DNA of 64,000 nt, from NCBI RefSeq assembly GCF_002531935.1, contig NZ_NWSV01000011.1, positions 1 to 64,000 of the forward strand, given 5' to 3'. The DNA comes from Rhizobium chutanense (GTDB lineage: Bacteria > Pseudomonadota > Alphaproteobacteria > Rhizobiales > Rhizobiaceae). Shown in pieces: positions 10,116 to 17,011 of this stretch. The notes beneath the pieces are model-generated. The model had not been told where the DNA came from. It saw only the letters and a list, made by a program, of their open reading frames with translations, and did no database searches. Made by a program: the position numbers and the translations under genes. Every line of letters starts with the position of its first letter. Positions within the stretch are counted from its first letter, which is position 1.

Positions 10116-10775
10116 TTATATCCTCAGCGCACGATCCCTTGCACCGTTGATGTGTGCGACAAGGCTGTTGACGGCGTCTTCCGCCGATCGTCGTTCGATC
10201 GCCTCGAGCACTTTCAGGTGCTCGTCCATGACAGGCCCGACGTGACCCTCGATGCGGAAACGATCCTGACTGATCAGTCGCATCTTGATCGAGTTCACGC
10301 GGTAGGCGTTCGAGATGATGGTATTGCCAAGCGCATCGATAAAAGCGTCATGCATGCCCCAATCGACGGCCTGCGCATGCGCCTCCAACTCGTGCGAGCC
10401 ATCGCCGCTGCGGATGGCGTCGGCGATATCCCGGTGCTGCTTCAAAAGCCCGGCGATCGTCTCGTCCGACGCCGACCGGGTGAAGAGCGCCACGGCCTCC
10501 TTCTCCAGGAAGACGCGCAGCTGGAACGCCTCACGAATAAGGTTGAGATCGATGTGAGCGATCTGCAAACCCCGTTGCGGCACGGTCTTGATCAGCCCTT
10601 CGGCTTCGAGCCTGGGGATGAGTTCACGGATGGCGCCGAGCGTCAGTCCCGTCAGTTCCACGAGACGGCGCTGGGAAACGAACTGGCCGGGACGCACGTC
10701 ACGCGCAAGAAGATGGCGCGTGAAGCTCGCATATGCCTTTTCCCTGAGTGTCGGCTGCTCCTCCGTTTCGTTCAT
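10116..10775 (-). CDS. GntR-family (FadR/VanR-type) transcriptional regulator
   Basis: This 219-residue regulator is read from the ATG at 10775 (MNETEEQ), which sits behind GGGGGAGGCG. Upstream in-frame codons would run into the preceding gene. The winged helix-turn-helix lies in the first 70 residues (FVSQRRLVELTGLTLGAIRELIPRLEAEGL). The C-terminal FCD ligand domain contains conserved Asp and His residues (DWGMHDAFIDAL and MDEHLKVLEAI). It lies between the aldolase gene (25 bp upstream) and the binding-protein gene, so it probably regulates its own operon, perhaps through the palindrome at 11725-11736. Confidence 0.85.
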   Translation of the reverse strand: MNETEEQPTLREKAYASFTRHLLARDVRPGQFVSQRRLVELTGLTLGAIRELIPRLEAEGLIKTVPQRGLQIAHIDLNLIREAFQLRVFLEKEAVALFTRSASDETIAGLLKQHRDIADAIRSGDGSHELEAHAQAVDWGMHDAFIDALGNTIISNAYRVNSIKMRLISQDRFRIEGHVGPVMDEHLKVLEAIERRSAEDAVNSLVAHINGARDRALRI

Positions 10776-10800
10776 CGCCTCCCCCACCAACATGGCTGAC

Positions 10801-11685
10801 CTATGCGGCTTTCGAGCGGAAAAGAGTATCGAAAGCGGCAGCGAGCTGCGCCTGCGCTTCGCCGGAGATCGAAATGAGCGGCGGACGAACCGCAATCCAC
10901 GTCTTCTCCGTCGTCGTGTTCGCGATCATCGCCTTCACGGCCGGGATGACGGGGTGTTTCAGCAGTTCCACCACCATATTCTCGATGCGGATGTCGTCCC
11001 TGCCCTCCTCGGCCAGCGGCTTGAGTTCGCAGGACGCGAAATTCGCCATGCCCGATATGGCGCCCCGGCCGCCGAGCCGCACGGCTCTCGCGAGGTGCCG
11101 CTCGTCGCCGACCAGGATGATGAGATCGCTATGCGCCTTGAGCAGGCTTTCGGTGTACGGCCAGTCGCCGGAGGAATCCTTGACGCCGGTGACGACACGG
11201 GGAAAGGCGGCCTTGAGACGGCCGATTAGCGACACGCTCAGCGGAACCATGGTGAGCGACGGAAGGTTGTAGACGATGATATCACGCGCCTTTTCTCCCA
11301 GCATGGCGAAGACGGCCGCAAACCACTGGAAAACACCGTCGTCGCTGACATTCTTGAAATAGGACGGCGGGGCAAGAAGGATATTGCGAACGCCGTGGGA
11401 AAGAGCATGATCGGCCTGCATCGCCGCGTCCTCGGCGGCATCGACCAGCACGCCGACGATGATGTTTCCTGCCGCGATCCCGGCATCGAGGAAGGCCGCG
11501 AAGACGCGCTCACGTTCCCGGTTTCCGATGGAGGAGCCTTCCCCCGTCGTTCCGAACAGGGTTACGCTGGAACATCCGGCAGCGAGGCATCGCCTAGCCT
11601 GCGCGATCATAACGTCGATCGCAATATCGCCATTGCTGTCGAACGGCGTAGCAAGAGCGACGGACAGCCCGAATTTCTGGGTCAA
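10801..11685 (-). CDS. DapA-family aldolase/lyase (dihydrodipicolinate synthase superfamily)
   Basis: This 294-residue TIM-barrel enzyme keeps the class I Schiff-base residues of the family: Lys169 in VVTGVKDSSGDW and Tyr139 in IIVYNLPS, plus the GTTGEGSS loop at about 45-52. The start is TTG at 11685 with GGGAGG eight bases upstream. Its company (sugar ABC transporter, kinase, GntR) points to catabolic aldol cleavage or dehydration of a 2-keto-3-deoxy sugar acid rather than lysine synthesis. That is an inference from context. It is the first gene of the operon running to 5959. Confidence 0.82.
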   Translation of the reverse strand: MTQKFGLSVALATPFDSNGDIAIDVMIAQARRCLAAGCSSVTLFGTTGEGSSIGNRERERVFAAFLDAGIAAGNIIVGVLVDAAEDAAMQADHALSHGVRNILLAPPSYFKNVSDDGVFQWFAAVFAMLGEKARDIIVYNLPSLTMVPLSVSLIGRLKAAFPRVVTGVKDSSGDWPYTESLLKAHSDLIILVGDERHLARAVRLGGRGAISGMANFASCELKPLAEEGRDDIRIENMVVELLKHPVIPAVKAMIANTTTEKTWIAVRPPLISISGEAQAQLAAAFDTLFRSKAA

Positions 11686-11724
11686 ATATGCTTCCTCCCG
11701 ATTGTCGGGATTAGATGTAGCAGG

Positions 11725-11736
11725 CTAACATGTTAG
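11725..11736. promoter_or_regulatory. Perfect palindrome, candidate GntR operator
   Basis: CTAACATGTTAG is a perfect 12 bp palindrome, 39 bp before the TTG start of the DapA-family gene, where the operon promoter should be. Short palindromes of this size are usual for FCD-type GntR regulators, and the operon encodes one. Assignment to that regulator is inference. Confidence 0.5.
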
Positions 11737-11797
11737 TTGTAAAGAGGTGATTGCATGCTATCCCGCCATGCGATCGTCCACTGCCGTTTCCTTGCAA

Positions 11798-13102
11798 TCA
11801 GCCCACATGTTTTGCCGTACTACCGTTCGCCCGCACGAGCGCCATCAGCATCGGGCCGATCGCAAACTCGCCCCTTTCGGTCCTTCGCGTGAGATCGCGG
11901 AGATAGCCGCCGGGCGAATTTATGTGTCCGCCCCTTTCCAGGATGCAGGCGATCACCGTCGCAGCATTTTCCGGCCCCATGCCGGCGCAGGCTTCCTCAT
12001 AGGCCGACGGGCTGACGCCGAGCATCGAGCGGACGACGACCGCAGCCGACATCAGGTCGCGCCAATTGCCGATCGTTCCGCCCGGCCCATAATCGAGAAT
12101 TTGCGGGCAGGCCTGAAGAACCAGACCAAGCGGGAAAGATTTCAACGTATGTGCCGCCGCCGGTTCGGCCGCGCGGGATCTCTTGCCGTTGACTGCGGCG
12201 GATGATGCGGGATGTTTCACCCTTTGCTCGTCCGGCGGCCCGGCAATCGGGTCGTTGTCGGCCGGCGGCTTCACGCCCTGCTTCGGTTCGAAGCTTGGTT
12301 CAAGTTCAGACATGGAGTTGGGGTTTGAATTCTGTTTGTGGCGCTCAGTTTGAGACTCATTGGCGTCTATTTTTTTTGATTTTATATGTCTTTCCAGCAG
12401 GTTGACGGCTTCGTCGCGCAACAGACCCATCTCGTCGAGCAGTGATGCCAATTCCTCGGCTCCCGCCACGCGCGGAATCTTGCGAACAAGATCTCGAAAC
12501 ATCGACGACATCTGCTCCCAGTCGCCGGGCACCGCTTCCTCGAGCGCTGCTGAGATCAGCTTGGAGACATCCCGCCGGCACACGGTGAGGCGTTCCCTGG
12601 TCACCCTGATCAGTTCCCGGTCGGCAATCACCTCGGCGGCCAGATCTTCAATCTCAACCGCACGTGCGAGCAGTGGGGCGACGCTGAAGCCGAAAGCCTC
12701 ACCGATCTCGCCTGCCCCGTCGCGGCGCGCATAGCGCTTTCCGTTCGGGCTGTCCTTGCGCAGGATCAGCCCGGCCTCGACGAGCACGGCAAGATGCCGC
12801 CGGAGCGTGGCCGGCGTCATTCCCCGGGCACGCAGCGACAGCTGCGCGTTCGACGGGAAGACGATCAGGCCCTTCTCCTCGGAAATCTCGTCATCGGGGT
12901 AAAAGGTCAGAAGCGCGTCGAGCACCGTCAGCGCCCGATCGGTCACACCGAGTGCCGGCCGCGCCTCGCAGATTGCCCTGAACAGCTTCCACTTACTGCG
13001 TTTCATTCCCGGCTCGATGGCCTCGGCCAGTTGCTGGCTTGCCAGCATGCCAAGTGACATCGGCCGCCGCCCAAAGGGCGTCGTCACATATCCACTCTCC
13101 AT
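11798..13102 (-). CDS. repC: Replication initiator RepC
   Basis: This replication initiator of repABC replicons is 434 residues from the ATG at 13102 (MESGYVTTPFGRRPMSLGML), with AGGTGAAGG upstream. A GTG three codons earlier is possible. VTTPFGRRPM is the family hallmark. A winged-helix initiator domain fills the N-terminal half (LSLRARGMTPATLRRHLAVLVEAGLI). A low-complexity linker precedes a conserved C-terminal domain (FPLGLVLQACPQILDYGPGG). The origin of these plasmids lies inside the gene. Expression is limited by the antisense RNA encoded on the other strand just upstream. Gene order repA-repB-repC is intact. Confidence 0.95.
   Translation of the reverse strand: MESGYVTTPFGRRPMSLGMLASQQLAEAIEPGMKRSKWKLFRAICEARPALGVTDRALTVLDALLTFYPDDEISEEKGLIVFPSNAQLSLRARGMTPATLRRHLAVLVEAGLILRKDSPNGKRYARRDGAGEIGEAFGFSVAPLLARAVEIEDLAAEVIADRELIRVTRERLTVCRRDVSKLISAALEEAVPGDWEQMSSMFRDLVRKIPRVAGAEELASLLDEMGLLRDEAVNLLERHIKSKKIDANESQTERHKQNSNPNSMSELEPSFEPKQGVKPPADNDPIAGPPDEQRVKHPASSAAVNGKRSRAAEPAAAHTLKSFPLGLVLQACPQILDYGPGGTIGNWRDLMSAAVVVRSMLGVSPSAYEEACAGMGPENAATVIACILERGGHINSPGGYLRDLTRRTERGEFAIGPMLMALVRANGSTAKHVG
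12303..12403. other. Probable replication origin (AT-rich stretch inside repC)
   Basis: Inside repC, the linker-coding part between about 12303 and 12403 is clearly AT-rich against a GC-rich surrounding, including an uninterrupted run of eight T at about 12369-12376. In characterised repABC plasmids oriV lies in such an AT-rich part of repC. The limits given are by eye. Confidence 0.6.
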
Positions 13103-13160
13103 TGCCTTCACCTTTGTTCAGGCAAAAGAAAACAGTCCACCAATTTGGTGCCTAAGACGC

Positions 13161-13250
13161 TTGACTGTGATTCGTGGAAATGCGATTCTCGATGTGCTTA
13201 AGATCTGAGAAGGGCTTCCACGACGGCGTCGTTGGGGGCCTTTTTCTTTT
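13161..13250 (+). ncRNA. ctRNA, antisense regulator of repC (promoter plus RNA)
   Basis: In the 150 bp repB-repC spacer, the strand opposite repABC carries TTGACT (13161-13166), 17 bp, then GATTCT (13184-13189), predicting an RNA start near 13196. The RNA would end in a strong hairpin with a T-run at about 13250, giving about 55 nt. Position, orientation and size match the small counter-transcribed RNA (inc alpha) that controls repC translation and incompatibility in repABC plasmids. The transcript start is inferred from spacing only. Confidence 0.8.
13213..13250 (+). terminator. Rho-independent terminator of the ctRNA
   Basis: The arms GGCTTCCACGAC (13213-13224) and GTCGTTGGGGGCC (13228-13240) form a 12 bp stem with two G-U pairs and one bulged T around a GGC loop. 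The sequence TTTTTCTTTT follows directly. Confidence 0.85.
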
Positions 13251-13255
13251 GCTCG

Positions 13256-14257
13256 TTACGCTCCTCTGTCCTTTTTGAACTCCTGAAACAGGCCCTGCAG
13301 CCTTTCCTGGACGAATTGATCGAAACCGGGGGCGGTCTTGCCGTCGAAGACGAAGGTCGCACCGGACGCGGTTTTCTTGACCATCACAGGCACGCCGCTG
13401 ATCGCGGTTTTGGCAATTGCTGGCTTCGGCGCAGCGGTCCGCTTCGTTGCCAGCGCAAGGGTGCGGTGAAACCGCTCGTCGCTCGCCATTTTGCGCGCGT
13501 CGTCCGCGGACAACTCAGCGATGATCTTCTCGATGTCGGCGTCTTCAAGACGCTCACCCAGTTCCAGCCACCGCCGACGGCCGATATCCGGCGCCGCACC
13601 GATGGCGTTGATGAGATCAAGGGGCACCTGCCGGATGACGATCAGCATTCTCGACAGGGCCGCCTTGTCAACGCCGAGGGCCGCCATGATGACATCGCGG
13701 CCGAAGCTGCGTTCTTCGAGCCGCGACGCAAACAGCGCCCGCTCGATGTAGGAGAGATTGGTGCGGGCGCTGTTTTCCTGGCCCTGGCTGACGACCAACT
13801 GGCCGTCTGTGAGATCGCGGACGACCGCTCGTACCCTGATGCCGATCTCTTTCGTGGCCGCCAGGCGACGATGACCGTAGGCAACCTGATAGCGCCCCCT
13901 GGTTTCGGGGTGCGGACGCACCAGGATCGGAACCTGCTGCCCGTGCTCGCGGATCTGCTCGACGAGCTGGGCGAGCTCAACCGCGTCGATCGCCAGGCGG
14001 TCGCTGACGAAAGAGGCGTCGATCAGGCCGGTATCGAGCTCGACGATGGTCTGGCCGGCGGCGAGCTGTCGTTCCAGTTCACTCGCCCGCTCCATTTTCT
14101 CGGTAATGTTTCCGAGCGTTTTGGTGATGCCGCCGACCGGCGCGGAGCTACGCTCCTGCGGCACGAAACCGGCGATCGGTCGATTGTCGCGCGGTGCGAC
14201 TGCTTCTGTTCTAGCCGGGCTCGGAGCGGAAATCTCGATGAGGTTCTTACGCGCCAT
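13256..14257 (-). CDS. repB: Plasmid partition protein RepB (ParB family)
   Basis: This 333-residue ParB-type centromere-binding protein begins MARKNLIEIS, and the ParB/Spo0J nucleotide-binding box is visible. QQVPILVRPHPETRGRYQV leads to GHRR at residues 128-131, followed by QENSARTNLSYIERA. A helix-turn-helix region follows (VIMAALGVDKAALSRML). It binds parS sites, bridges them to RepA, and helps repress the operon (known for the family). It starts 4 bp after the repA stop. Confidence 0.95.
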   Translation of the reverse strand: MARKNLIEISAPSPARTEAVAPRDNRPIAGFVPQERSSAPVGGITKTLGNITEKMERASELERQLAAGQTIVELDTGLIDASFVSDRLAIDAVELAQLVEQIREHGQQVPILVRPHPETRGRYQVAYGHRRLAATKEIGIRVRAVVRDLTDGQLVVSQGQENSARTNLSYIERALFASRLEERSFGRDVIMAALGVDKAALSRMLIVIRQVPLDLINAIGAAPDIGRRRWLELGERLEDADIEKIIAELSADDARKMASDERFHRTLALATKRTAAPKPAIAKTAISGVPVMVKKTASGATFVFDGKTAPGFDQFVQERLQGLFQEFKKDRGA

Positions 14258-14261
14258 CTCT

Positions 14262-15455
14262 CTATTTCCTCCCCCAGGTCGAACGAATATGCGCTTCGAT
14301 CTCGCCGTTCACCAGGTTGAGGGAGTCCAGTGCCCGGTCATAGGTTCCGCGGGTGAACTGCGACCGCTCGACCTCGTAGAGGGTCTGCTTGGTGACGCCG
14401 GCGTCGGCGACCGCCGTCGATTTCACCATCGCATTGTGAAGCATGCGATTGCCGAAGATCGCCCGCATGAAGCCGGTCATCTGGCTCTGCGGCCCGTCGT
14501 TCGGTTCGAACCGGGTCACGAGATAGCGCATCCAGTCATAGCTGGTGCGTCCGCCGGCCTTCTCGACGACCGACATCAACTCGCTCGTCATCGTCAGAAA
14601 CTGCGACATCGACATGACGTCAAGCATCTGCGGATGAACCGTGATCAGGACCGAGGTTGCCGCACAGAGCGCCGACATCGTCAGGAAACCCAGCTGCGGC
14701 GGGCAGTCGATGACGACGATGTCGTAAAGGCTTTCGATCTCCGTCAGCACTTCCCCGATGCGGGCGAAGAACATCGTCTCCGCGGTGCCCGACGACATCG
14801 CCTTCGGCGTCTCGTGCTCGAACTCCATCAGCTCGAGATTTCCCGGAATGAGATGCAGATTGGGCGTGTAGGTGGCGCGCACGATATCAGCGATGGCGCG
14901 CGGATCCTCATAGCGGATCGCGCCATAGATCGTTTCGCCCTCGCCGACGTCGAATTCCGGCTGATGGCCAAACAGGGCCGACAAGGAGGCTTGCGGATCG
15001 AGATCGACGGCGAGCACCCGGTAGCCCCGCAGCGCCATGAACTGCGCCAGATGGGCCGCCGTGGTGGTCTTGCCCGAACCGCCCTTGAAGTTCATGACGG
15101 AGACAATCTGAAGCTTCTCTCCCGGCCTGCGGGCCGGCACATATTTCGGCGTGCCGTTTCGCTCGTCGAGGACCCGGCGAATCCGATCCATGTCCGTTGC
15201 GCTGTAAAGCCGCCGTCCGTTTGCCAGCGGATCGGGCCCATGGCCGTCGGCCGCCACCTGCCGGAGATAACCTTCGCCGATGCCGATAAAGGCTGCAGCC
15301 TCCGCCGGCGAAAATGTTCTGATGGTCTTCTGTGACAGCGGGGGGAAGATTTTTGCCTGATGCTGCTGAAGTTGATAGGACAACTCCTTGGCATCCGTTG
15401 CCAGAAGCGACGGGAGATGCTCTTGATCGTCCTGAAGAGCAAGACTCGGCTGCAT
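14262..15455 (-). CDS. repA: Plasmid partition ATPase RepA (ParA family)
   Basis: This 397-residue ParA-type ATPase has the deviant Walker A motif FKGGSGKTT at residues 123-131, Walker A' DLDPQASLS, and Walker B IVVIDCPPQ. An N-terminal MerR-like helix-turn-helix region (FSPAEAAAFIGIGEGYLRQV) fits its known double role in plasmid segregation and autorepression. It is the first gene of repABC. The promoter side carries a long inverted repeat at 15471-15513. Confidence 0.95.
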   Translation of the reverse strand: MQPSLALQDDQEHLPSLLATDAKELSYQLQQHQAKIFPPLSQKTIRTFSPAEAAAFIGIGEGYLRQVAADGHGPDPLANGRRLYSATDMDRIRRVLDERNGTPKYVPARRPGEKLQIVSVMNFKGGSGKTTTAAHLAQFMALRGYRVLAVDLDPQASLSALFGHQPEFDVGEGETIYGAIRYEDPRAIADIVRATYTPNLHLIPGNLELMEFEHETPKAMSSGTAETMFFARIGEVLTEIESLYDIVVIDCPPQLGFLTMSALCAATSVLITVHPQMLDVMSMSQFLTMTSELMSVVEKAGGRTSYDWMRYLVTRFEPNDGPQSQMTGFMRAIFGNRMLHNAMVKSTAVADAGVTKQTLYEVERSQFTRGTYDRALDSLNLVNGEIEAHIRSTWGRK

Positions 15456-15470
15456 GATCTTTTTCCCAAA

Positions 15471-15513
15471 TAACTGCGCAATTTTGAACGAAAGCGCTTC
15501 AGTTGCGCAGTTA
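15471..15513. promoter_or_regulatory. Inverted repeat before repA, candidate RepA/RepB operator
   Basis: TAACTGCGCAA (15471-15481) and its exact reverse complement TTGCGCAGTTA (15503-15513) flank 21 bp, starting 16 bp before the repA ATG. The position at the repA promoter fits autorepression by RepA/RepB. No experimental consensus was matched. Confidence 0.5.
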
Positions 15514-15592
15514 CTATATGCCGCGATTCGTGACCGAATTACAAATGCTTAACCAAAAGGCAGGTCGAGCGACGCGAAACGGGTTCGTCAAT

Positions 15593-15768
15593 CCGGCAAT
15601 TTCCGGGTCCAATTGCCGGTGATTCGCACCCGCCAAAAGCGCCGGCGAGCAAGGCCGACGCCCTCGTTATGCACATGAAGTTCATTGAATTTTTTGCGAC
15701 GTCACCGGCGGCACCGAAAGCCTGTTGTCCGTCTTTTTTTCAGATGGTTGTTACCGGCAGCGCGTAAC
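15593..15768. other. Two inverted repeats in the repA upstream gap, possible partition sites
   Basis: The stretch 15456-15913 has no gene. Apart from the repA operator it holds CCGGCAATT (15593-15601) paired exactly with AATTGCCGG (15611-15619), and GTTACCGGCAGCGCGTAAC (15750-15768), a 19 bp near-palindrome with one mismatched pair. The second resembles but does not fit the published repABC parS pattern GTTNNCNGCNGNNAAC. Either could be a parS-like site; this is a weak inference. Confidence 0.35.
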
Positions 15769-15913
15769 GGTTGCTTGCGCCCGGCGGTTGCCCGACGGGG
15801 TGATCCAGGATTGCGATCGACCCGCAGACGAAAATAAGCCGCCGGTCCGTTTGAGAAGGCTGCGAAAAGGCGATGCGAGAACAAACGGCCGGCAAAATGC
15901 CGATCGGCATGAT

Positions 15914-16666
15914 CTAATCCGCCATCGATTGATAGAGCCATTCGGAGAGCGTCTCGGATGCCACCCGCGCGCCAGTGCCCGGAAGCAGTGCATCCTCGGT
16001 CAATCCGACACCGAAATAAGACGTGGACGGATCGGTTATCACCTGCCGCTCGTCTTCGTTTGCGGTGAGATAGATCCGTGCGATCTCATCGACACCGAAC
16101 TGTTCCGGGCCGCCGATTTCGACGATACCGCCCAAAGGCGCCGAGACGGTCAATTCGGCCAGGAAGGCGGCGACATCTGCGGCTGCAACCGGCCTTATCA
16201 AGGCGGGCGGCAATCGAACGACATCGCCTTGCGCACCGATGTCGATCAATCCGCTGATGAACTCGTAGAACTGTGTGGAACGGAGGATCGTATAGGGGCG
16301 ATTCGACGCCCGGATAAGATTCTCCTGCACCATCTTCGCGCGAAAATAGTCGCTTTCCACGAGCAGAGGCGTGCCGACGACGGAAAGGGCGAGATAATGC
16401 GCAATACCGGTTTCAGCGGCGGCCGCGAGCAAATTCTTCGTCGATGCCTTGAAGAAATCCAGGGCAGCGCTGTCGCCGAAGGAGGCGGCGTTGGTCACAT
16501 CGACGACGATGTCGGTTCCCGCTATCGCCGCTTCGAGGCCCTCGCCGGTAACCGTATCGACGCCGAGCGACAAGGATGCCGCCGTAACTTCGTGGCCTGA
16601 CCGGCGCAGGCATTCGCTGAGCCGCGTTCCGATGAGGCCGCTTGCTCCCACCACGGTAATTTTCAT
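15914..16666 (-). CDS. NmrA/SDR-like NAD(P)-binding protein
   Basis: This 250-residue atypical short-chain dehydrogenase has a clear Rossmann start MKITVVGASGLIGTRL and YLALSVVGTPLL before YFRAKMVQENLIRAS. The YxxxK pair is therefore replaced by Y-F-R-A-K, which keeps Tyr and Lys with the right spacing. THE segment PYTILRSTQFYEFI is typical of NmrA-like and NAD(P)H-quinone-reductase-like members. It is divergent from the sensor kinase gene, with 345 bp between the starts. GAGGATG precedes the ATG. Substrate unknown; a redox sensor or quinone/isoflavone-type reductase role is possible. Confidence 0.75.
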   Translation of the reverse strand: MKITVVGASGLIGTRLSECLRRSGHEVTAASLSLGVDTVTGEGLEAAIAGTDIVVDVTNAASFGDSAALDFFKASTKNLLAAAAETGIAHYLALSVVGTPLLVESDYFRAKMVQENLIRASNRPYTILRSTQFYEFISGLIDIGAQGDVVRLPPALIRPVAAADVAAFLAELTVSAPLGGIVEIGGPEQFGVDEIARIYLTANEDERQVITDPSTSYFGVGLTEDALLPGTGARVASETLSEWLYQSMAD

Positions 16667-16736
16667 GTCGGCATCCTCGCGATCGATTGCATCGACAATG
16701 ACCGGAAAGCCAAAAGCCTTCCATCATGCGCGAGGG

Positions 16737-16789
16737 TGGCTATCTTAGCCCTAGGTATAGCCAAGCAGACCCAAGGTTTAGGATAGCCA
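16737..16789. promoter_or_regulatory. Long imperfect palindrome between the SDR gene and the sensor kinase
   Basis: TGGCTATC (16737-16744) is repeated exactly in reverse as GATAGCCA (16782-16789), and the inner flanks TTAGCCCTAGG and CCAAGGTTTAG continue the symmetry imperfectly. A third related piece, TATAGCC, lies between. The site is in the 345 bp divergent gap. It looks like a binding site for a dimeric regulator, possibly one of the response regulators downstream. The rest of the gap shows nothing else. Confidence 0.45.
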
Positions 16790-17011
16790 TCGGGAACCAC
16801 AAACGGCCTTCCCTCCTCGTTGGCGCTAAAGATCCGGCCGGCGGGTGCAGCGCTACCTCTCCGCGCAATGTATGGATTTCCATGAGTTGCGGCTGTGGTG
16901 CGGCGGGATTACGGTTCAATTATGAACGCGCCGGCCCCGACATCAAGAACGAGTGCTGCACCGAATACCGACGATCCCCGGGCTTTGCCTGCCCGACAGG
17001 AGCGGTTGATC

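Noticed and set aside
14505-14520. GTTCGGTTCGAAC-like palindrome in repA
   Set aside because: Lies inside coding sequence, is short and has no positional reason to be functional.
15750-15768. GTTACCGGCAGCGCGTAAC as a consensus parS
   Set aside because: It is 19 bp and breaks the fixed positions of GTTNNCNGCNGNNAAC; kept only as a weak candidate.
16792-16819. GGAAC ... CGTT before the sensor kinase as an EcfG promoter
   Set aside because: The spacing is 20 bp, outside the 16-17 bp allowed.
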